This document shows, in pieces, positions 7,044-10,068 of a stretch of DNA of 10,068 nt (position 1 is its first letter; every line of letters begins with the position of its first letter). The stretch comes from Megamonas hypermegale (lineage in GTDB: Bacteria > Bacillota > Negativicutes > Selenomonadales > Selenomonadaceae): NCBI GenBank assembly GCA_002314325.1, contig DCFC01000037.1, forward strand, positions 1 to 10,068, in the 5' to 3' direction. The notes beneath the pieces were generated by a model. It worked only from the letters and a program-made list of their open reading frames with translations, was not told where the DNA came from and searched no databases. The position numbers were made by a program, and so were the translations under genes.

Positions 7044-7050
7044 AAGGAGG
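7044..7050 (+). promoter_or_regulatory. Ribosome binding site fixing the usp start
   Basis: AAGGAGG stands 8 nt before the ATG at 7059. It excludes the in-frame ATG at 7032, which lies upstream of this site and overlaps the TATAAT box. Confidence 0.85.
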
Positions 7051-7058
7051 ATTTTATC

Positions 7059-7439
7059 ATGGGTAAAATAAATAAAATTTTAGTTCCGGTAGACGGTTCG
7101 GATAATGCGTGCAAAGCTGTTGACCGTGCAATCGACATGGCGGAAAAAGCAAAAGCTTCATTAGAATTTGTATATGTTGCCAGCCATATCAACGAACACA
7201 TTCCTAGCGAAATCGTTTTTGACCGCATCTGGGAAAAACTGCCGCAGGGCATTGCAGCTACAAAACACGTGGAAACAGGTTCCCGTCCGAAAGCCATTAT
7301 CAGAGTGGCGCAGGAAACCAATTCCGATATAATCATCATGGGAAGCCGCGGTCTCGGTATTTTCAAAGGAGCGTTAATCGGCAGTGTAAGCCAGAAAGTT
7401 ATTGAAGATTCTCCTATCCCTGTTATGGTAGTAAAATAA
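7059..7439 (+). CDS. Universal stress protein, UspA family
   Basis: This is a 126-residue single-domain cytoplasmic protein. The first strand reads KILVPVDGSDNACKAV, as in ATP-binding Usp proteins. The C-terminal nucleotide loop is complete, GSRG-LGIFKGALI-GS, matching the G-2x-G-9x-G-(S/T) consensus, and ends with SPIPVMVVK. It should therefore be the ATP-binding type that dimerises; the client or signal cannot be read from the sequence. It is the first gene of a tight four-gene cluster with a gamma-carbonic-anhydrase-like protein, ndk and a cobalamin adenosyltransferase. Confidence 0.93.
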   Translation: MGKINKILVPVDGSDNACKAVDRAIDMAEKAKASLEFVYVASHINEHIPSEIVFDRIWEKLPQGIAATKHVETGSRPKAIIRVAQETNSDIIIMGSRGLGIFKGALIGSVSQKVIEDSPIPVMVVK

Positions 7440-7467
7440 ACCTAAATAAATCGGGAGGAACATTTCA

Positions 7468-7977
7468 ATGATTTACACTTATAAATCGCATACACCGAAA
7501 ATAGCCAAAACGGCACTCGTTCATCCCAGTGCCGTAGTTATCGGTGATGTTACCATAGGTGAGCACAGTACCATTTGGCCGGGAGCCGTACTGCGCGGCG
7601 ACCTGCAGCCGATTTACGTCGGTGATTACACAAATATTCAGGACAATGTTACAGTACACGTAATGAGCGATGAACCTATTCATATCGGCAGTTACGTTAC
7701 AATCGGCCATAATGCCGTTATTCACTGCAGTAAAGTCGGGGATACTACACTTATCGGAATGGGAGCAATCCTGCTCGGTTACAGCGAAATAGGACACAAC
7801 AGCGTAATCGGAGCCGGTACACTTATCACCGAGCATAAAAAACTGCCGAACAATTCCATGATATACGGCTCACCGGCAAAAGTAATCCGCGCTCTGCGTG
7901 AAGATGAAATCGAAGCATTGCGAAAATCGGCAGAGCATTACCATCTTTTAGCACAAAACTACAAAAACGAAGAATAA
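7468..7977 (+). CDS. Gamma-carbonic anhydrase-like hexapeptide-repeat protein
   Basis: This 169-residue left-handed beta-helix protein has repeated I/V-G-x-x-S/T-type hexapeptides through most of its length and a C-terminal helix (about 142-167). It has the three metal-binding histidines of the gamma-class fold, His64, His81 and His86, plus the conserved Arg43, Asp45, Gln58 and Asp59. It should form a trimer with a metal at each interface. Many close homologues (YrdA/PaaY-like) have been tested with little or no carbonic anhydrase activity, so hydration of CO2 is possible but not certain. The ribosome binding site GGGAGGAA is strong. It sits 28 bp after usp and 15 bp before ndk. Confidence 0.93.
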   Translation: MIYTYKSHTPKIAKTALVHPSAVVIGDVTIGEHSTIWPGAVLRGDLQPIYVGDYTNIQDNVTVHVMSDEPIHIGSYVTIGHNAVIHCSKVGDTTLIGMGAILLGYSEIGHNSVIGAGTLITEHKKLPNNSMIYGSPAKVIRALREDEIEALRKSAEHYHLLAQNYKNEE

Positions 7978-7979
7978 TT

Positions 7980-7984
7980 AGGAG
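7980..7984 (+). promoter_or_regulatory. Ribosome binding site fixing the ndk start
   Basis: AGGAG stands 8 nt before ATG 7993. The alternative in-frame GTG at 7984-7986 shares its last G, so it cannot be served by this site. Confidence 0.8.
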
Positions 7985-7992
7985 TGTTACTT

Positions 7993-8451
7993 ATGATACA
8001 GAGAACGTTGGTACTGATTAAACCTGATGCAGTAGTGAATTATCATATCGGTAATATTATCGACCGCTATGAACGCGAAAAATTCGATATAGTGGCTATG
8101 CGCATGTTGGAAATGGACGACTGCATAGCTTCCAAACACTATGCTGAACATGTAGGCAAACCGTATTACCAGCGTTTAGTCGATTTTATGGCTACGGACA
8201 GAATTGTCGCTCTCGTCGTTGAAGGTGAAAACGTCATTGAACGCGTACGCGAAATACACGGAAAAACAGACCCTGCTCAGGCAAAACCGGGCACAATCCG
8301 CGCCGACTTCGCTTTATCCAAAACGGTAAACTCCGTTCACGCTTCCGACAGCCCAGAAAGCGCCGAACGCGAAGTACACGTATTTTTCAGTGAAACGGAA
8401 ATCTACCAGCCAAATCATAATATTGATTTTAGCGTATTTAATGACGACTGA
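7993..8451 (+). CDS. ndk: Nucleoside diphosphate kinase
   Basis: This enzyme passes the gamma-phosphate of NTPs to NDPs through a phosphohistidine and so balances (d)NTP pools. The product is 152 residues. The active-site His116 lies in NSVHASDS. Other catalytic residues seen are Lys10, Tyr50, Arg86, Thr92, Arg103 and Asn113. The block GKTDPAQAKPGTIRADF replaces the more usual G-TNP-A-PGTIRGDF, a mild divergence. A short acidic tail (NHNIDFSVFNDD) extends the C-terminus. ATG 7993 is chosen because AGGAG at 7980-7984 precedes it; an in-frame GTG at 7984 overlaps that site. Confidence 0.95.
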   Translation: MIQRTLVLIKPDAVVNYHIGNIIDRYEREKFDIVAMRMLEMDDCIASKHYAEHVGKPYYQRLVDFMATDRIVALVVEGENVIERVREIHGKTDPAQAKPGTIRADFALSKTVNSVHASDSPESAEREVHVFFSETEIYQPNHNIDFSVFNDD

Positions 8452-8461
8452 GAGGTAAACT

Positions 8462-8959
8462 ATGTCGATTTGTACAAAAACAGGTGATAAAGGCACCACT
8501 TCCTTATATACAGGTCAACGCGTAGCCAAAAATTCTCTGCGTGTCAAAGCTTACGGAACGGTGGATGAAGTTACCTCCGCACTCGGTCTGGCACGAGCAT
8601 TCAGCGAAAAAGAGGAAATAAAAGCTCTATTGCTTCAGCTTGAACAGACCAATCTGAAATTGATGGCGGATTTGGCCAGCATCACGGATAAATATTACAT
8701 CACTCAGGATGTAATCGATGATATCGAAGCCAAAATCGCCGAATTTGAAGGCAAACTGCCGCCGATAAAGGCGTTTATAATGCCGGGCGCAACCAAAGCA
8801 GGAGCATTTCTCGATTTAGCACGCACAACGGTTCGCCGCGCCGAACGCGAAGTTTTAACACTGGCTGCTGAAGAAGAAATCAATCCTAATGTAAAAATCT
8901 ATTTAAACCGTTTATCCGATTTAGCTTTTTTACTGATGCGCACCGAAGAAGAACTGTAA
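8462..8959 (+). CDS. PduO-type cob(I)alamin adenosyltransferase
   Basis: This enzyme transfers the adenosyl group of ATP to cob(I)alamin, making adenosylcobalamin for mutases, eliminases and dehydratases. The product is 165 residues. The N-terminal ATP-binding motif is TKTGDKGTTSLYTG (5-18), followed by KAYGTVDEVTSALG (29-42). The helix carrying R121-TTV-RRAER (125-129) and the YLNRLSD motif (147-153) complete the active site of the PduO/MMAB family, so it should be active. The start follows AGAGG, which overlaps the ndk stop, so it is closely coupled. No cobalamin riboswitch is seen upstream, and nothing else in the window uses adenosylcobalamin. Confidence 0.94.
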   Translation: MSICTKTGDKGTTSLYTGQRVAKNSLRVKAYGTVDEVTSALGLARAFSEKEEIKALLLQLEQTNLKLMADLASITDKYYITQDVIDDIEAKIAEFEGKLPPIKAFIMPGATKAGAFLDLARTTVRRAEREVLTLAAEEEINPNVKIYLNRLSDLAFLLMRTEEEL

Positions 8960-8971
8960 AATATAAATTTC

Positions 8972-9006
8972 CAAAGGAACAGATTTCCAGTCTGTTCCTT
9001 TGTTTT
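8972..9006 (+). terminator. Intrinsic terminator after the usp cluster
   Basis: CAAAGGAACAGA (8972-8983) pairs perfectly with TCTGTTCCTTTG (8991-9002), with a 7-nt loop, followed by TTTT. It ends the four-gene unit 12 nt after the adenosyltransferase stop. Confidence 0.9.
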
Positions 9007-9095
9007 AATACCAGCTGAAATCATTATGATGTACAAAGCGTATATTGTTTTAAAGTATTTATATAGAGTTGCTACACTTATTTTCCCTTTGTCCA

Positions 9096-9124
9096 TTGTT
9101 ATAACCTGATAAATATGGCATAAT
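9096..9124 (+). promoter_or_regulatory. Promoter of the ABC-like gene
   Basis: TTGTTA (9096-9101) and CATAAT (9119-9124) are 17 nt apart, and TGG just before the -10 makes it an extended -10. The start would fall near 9131, giving a leader of about 90 nt before the gene. Confidence 0.6.
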
Positions 9125-9130
9125 AAAATT

Positions 9131-9141
9131 GTCAGTCAGTC
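9131..9141 (+). promoter_or_regulatory. Operator-like tandem repeat at the start site
   Basis: GTCAGTCAGTC is a run of GTCA units placed at the predicted transcription start of the ABC-like gene. TetR-type repressors often bind sites rich in such units, but there is no palindrome and no regulator gene in the window, so this is tentative. Confidence 0.25.
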
Positions 9142-9191
9142 TATTTGTCTAAAGGTTTATAAATTTATGGAAGAATTTCAACCGCTCCAAA

Positions 9192-9215
9192 CAATAATAA
9201 GATATTATTGGGGAT
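9192..9215 (+). promoter_or_regulatory. Hairpin touching the ribosome binding site
   Basis: CAATAATA (9192-9199) and TATTATTG (9203-9210) form a perfect 8-bp stem with an AGA loop. Its last G is the first base of the ribosome binding site GGGGAT (9210-9215). The stem is AT-rich and weak, so it may be a protein site or a modest brake on translation rather than a strong block. Confidence 0.45.
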
Positions 9216-9221
9216 GATTAT

Positions 9222-9935
9222 ATGATTGAAATAAATAAAATTGATAAATATTTTGGACAAATAAAAGTATTGAATGATTGCAGTTTAACTATTAAAAACG
9301 GTGATTTTATTGAAATTATCGGAGCAAAAGGAGCAGGCAAATCTGCTTTAATGAAAATGATTGCCGGATTTATTAAACCTGACCATGGATATGTACTGAT
9401 TGACCACAAATTGCCGTATAAACAGATATTTAACATCGGATACGTATCGAAAGATACCAACTGGTATAAAAATCTTACGGTTGAAGAAAATATTTTATTA
9501 TCGGCCAAAAAGCATGAAATTTCTCCGGATGAAGCCGCATCCATTACTGCTAAAATTTTAGACTTCCTCAAAATAACCGATATAAAGAATTGTTTAGCCG
9601 GTGAATTATCACCTGAAATGAAATTTAAATTATCATTGGCTGTAATCATGGTGTATAAACCACTGATTTTATTAATAGAAATTCCCCGCGAACTCAGTTC
9701 AAACGAAAAATTTACGGAAGAATTATGGTCGCTGCTGGAAAAAGCCAATGAATACAATATCACTATAATCGTAGCTACAACCTGTTTGAATAAAATCAAA
9801 CGATGCAACAAAATAGTATTGATGGATAAGGGCGAAATCATATTAATTGACAGCTGGCACAACTTAAAGGATAAAATAGCGCATGAAGATTTTTCGCTTA
9901 AAGATTTGCTGTCTGAATTCACGAACACAAAATAA
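9222..9935 (+). CDS. Stand-alone ABC ATPase-like protein with degenerate motifs
   Basis: The 237 residues have the length and order of a single ABC nucleotide-binding domain, most like the CcmA/YbhF type of ABC-2 exporters. Walker A is intact (GAKGAGKS, 34-41). The other motifs can be aligned but are altered: the Q-loop position is Lys77 (YVSKDTNWYKNLTVEEN), the signature is LSPEM (129-133) instead of LSGGQ, Walker B is LILLIEIP with Glu153 for Asp and Ile154 for the catalytic Glu, the D-loop is lost, and the H-loop His is Cys188. It may bind ATP but probably cannot hydrolyse it in the usual way. No permease or second ATPase lies beside it, and it is framed by its own promoter and terminator. 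Codons are visibly more AT-rich than in nadE or the radical SAM gene, which may point to foreign origin or weak constraint. Confidence 0.85.
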   Translation: MIEINKIDKYFGQIKVLNDCSLTIKNGDFIEIIGAKGAGKSALMKMIAGFIKPDHGYVLIDHKLPYKQIFNIGYVSKDTNWYKNLTVEENILLSAKKHEISPDEAASITAKILDFLKITDIKNCLAGELSPEMKFKLSLAVIMVYKPLILLIEIPRELSSNEKFTEELWSLLEKANEYNITIIVATTCLNKIKRCNKIVLMDKGEIILIDSWHNLKDKIAHEDFSLKDLLSEFTNTK

Positions 9936-9965
9936 AAACATTCACTTCGCCATTTTGTAAGCATT

Positions 9966-10000
9966 AGCGATATCAGACTTTCTCTGATATCGCTTTTTTG
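9966..10000 (+). terminator. Intrinsic terminator after the ABC-like gene
   Basis: AGCGATATCAGA (9966-9977) pairs perfectly with TCTGATATCGCT (9983-9994) around a 5-nt loop, followed by a T-run. It makes the ABC-like gene a one-gene transcript. Confidence 0.92.
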
Positions 10001-10061
10001 TTTTCAGGGCAGACAATAATAAAAATTTGTATAGAATGTGCTAGTTGATTTTCTAAAGCAG

Positions 10062-10067
10062 TATAAT
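10062..10067 (+). promoter_or_regulatory. Possible -10 box at the window edge
   Basis: A perfect TATAAT lies at the very end, but TTGATT (10045-10050) is only 11 nt away and no good -35 is seen at 16-18 nt. It may drive a gene beyond the window. Confidence 0.3.
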
Positions 10068-10068
10068 A

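Noticed and set aside
7032..7058. A longer N-terminus for the universal stress protein
   Set aside because: ATG 7032 overlaps the TATAAT box and precedes the AAGGAGG site. The family N-terminus begins at MGKINKILVP.
8452..8461. A cobalamin riboswitch ahead of the adenosyltransferase
   Set aside because: There are only 10 bp between ndk and this gene, and nothing upstream of the cluster resembles a B12 box.
9218..9964. A 248-residue minus-strand open frame opposite the ABC-like gene
   Set aside because: It would start inside the downstream region near the terminator and has a Ser/Ile/Leu-rich sequence typical of the complement of an AT-rich gene. The plus-strand frame has a clear Walker A, ribosome binding site, promoter and terminator.
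1..10068. CRISPR array, tRNA/rRNA, phage or defence genes
   Set aside because: I saw no regularly spaced repeats, no tRNA cloverleaf or rRNA stretches, and no integrase, transposase or defence-type domain.

Overview
The window looks like a stretch of chromosome from a low-to-moderate GC Bacillota. Pointers are strong AGGAGG-type ribosome binding sites, AT-rich intergenic DNA with intrinsic terminators, a zinc-ribbon (four-Cys) L28, a coaD/coiled-coil pair, and the adjacent TIGR03960-type radical SAM and DUF2344 genes. A Negativicutes-like (Selenomonas/Megamonas type) source is my best guess. This is inference from gene content, not a database match.

Layout. (1) Positions 1-427 hold no convincing gene but are unusually rich in inverted repeats: a 91-bp element with 23-bp perfect arms, two abutting hairpins with alternative pairings, and a probable rpmB terminator. 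(2) rpmB (L28) lies on the minus strand at 428-616 and has a good extended -10 promoter. (3) Divergently, nadE-rsmD-coaD and a coiled-coil gene run from 822 to 4288 and end in a clear terminator. They cover NAD synthesis, 16S rRNA methylation and CoA synthesis. (4) A radical SAM gene with a TTG start and its DUF2344 partner occupy 4361-6907 and end in a very strong terminator. (5) A four-gene cluster at 7059-8959 encodes a universal stress protein, a gamma-carbonic-anhydrase-like protein, nucleoside diphosphate kinase and a PduO-type cobalamin adenosyltransferase. It ends in a terminator. (6) A single-gene unit at 9222-9935, with its own promoter and terminator, encodes an ABC ATPase-like protein. 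Only its Walker A motif is intact. The window ends in a possible promoter for a gene beyond the edge.

Most of the window is housekeeping: cofactor synthesis (NAD, CoA, adenosylcobalamin), nucleotide balance and ribosome biogenesis. The item most worth a second look is the stand-alone ABC protein. It has replaced the Q-loop Gln, the two glycines of the signature, the Walker B Asp, the catalytic Glu and the H-loop His, and its leader carries an operator-like repeat and a hairpin touching the ribosome binding site. I see no unmistakable new multi-gene system.
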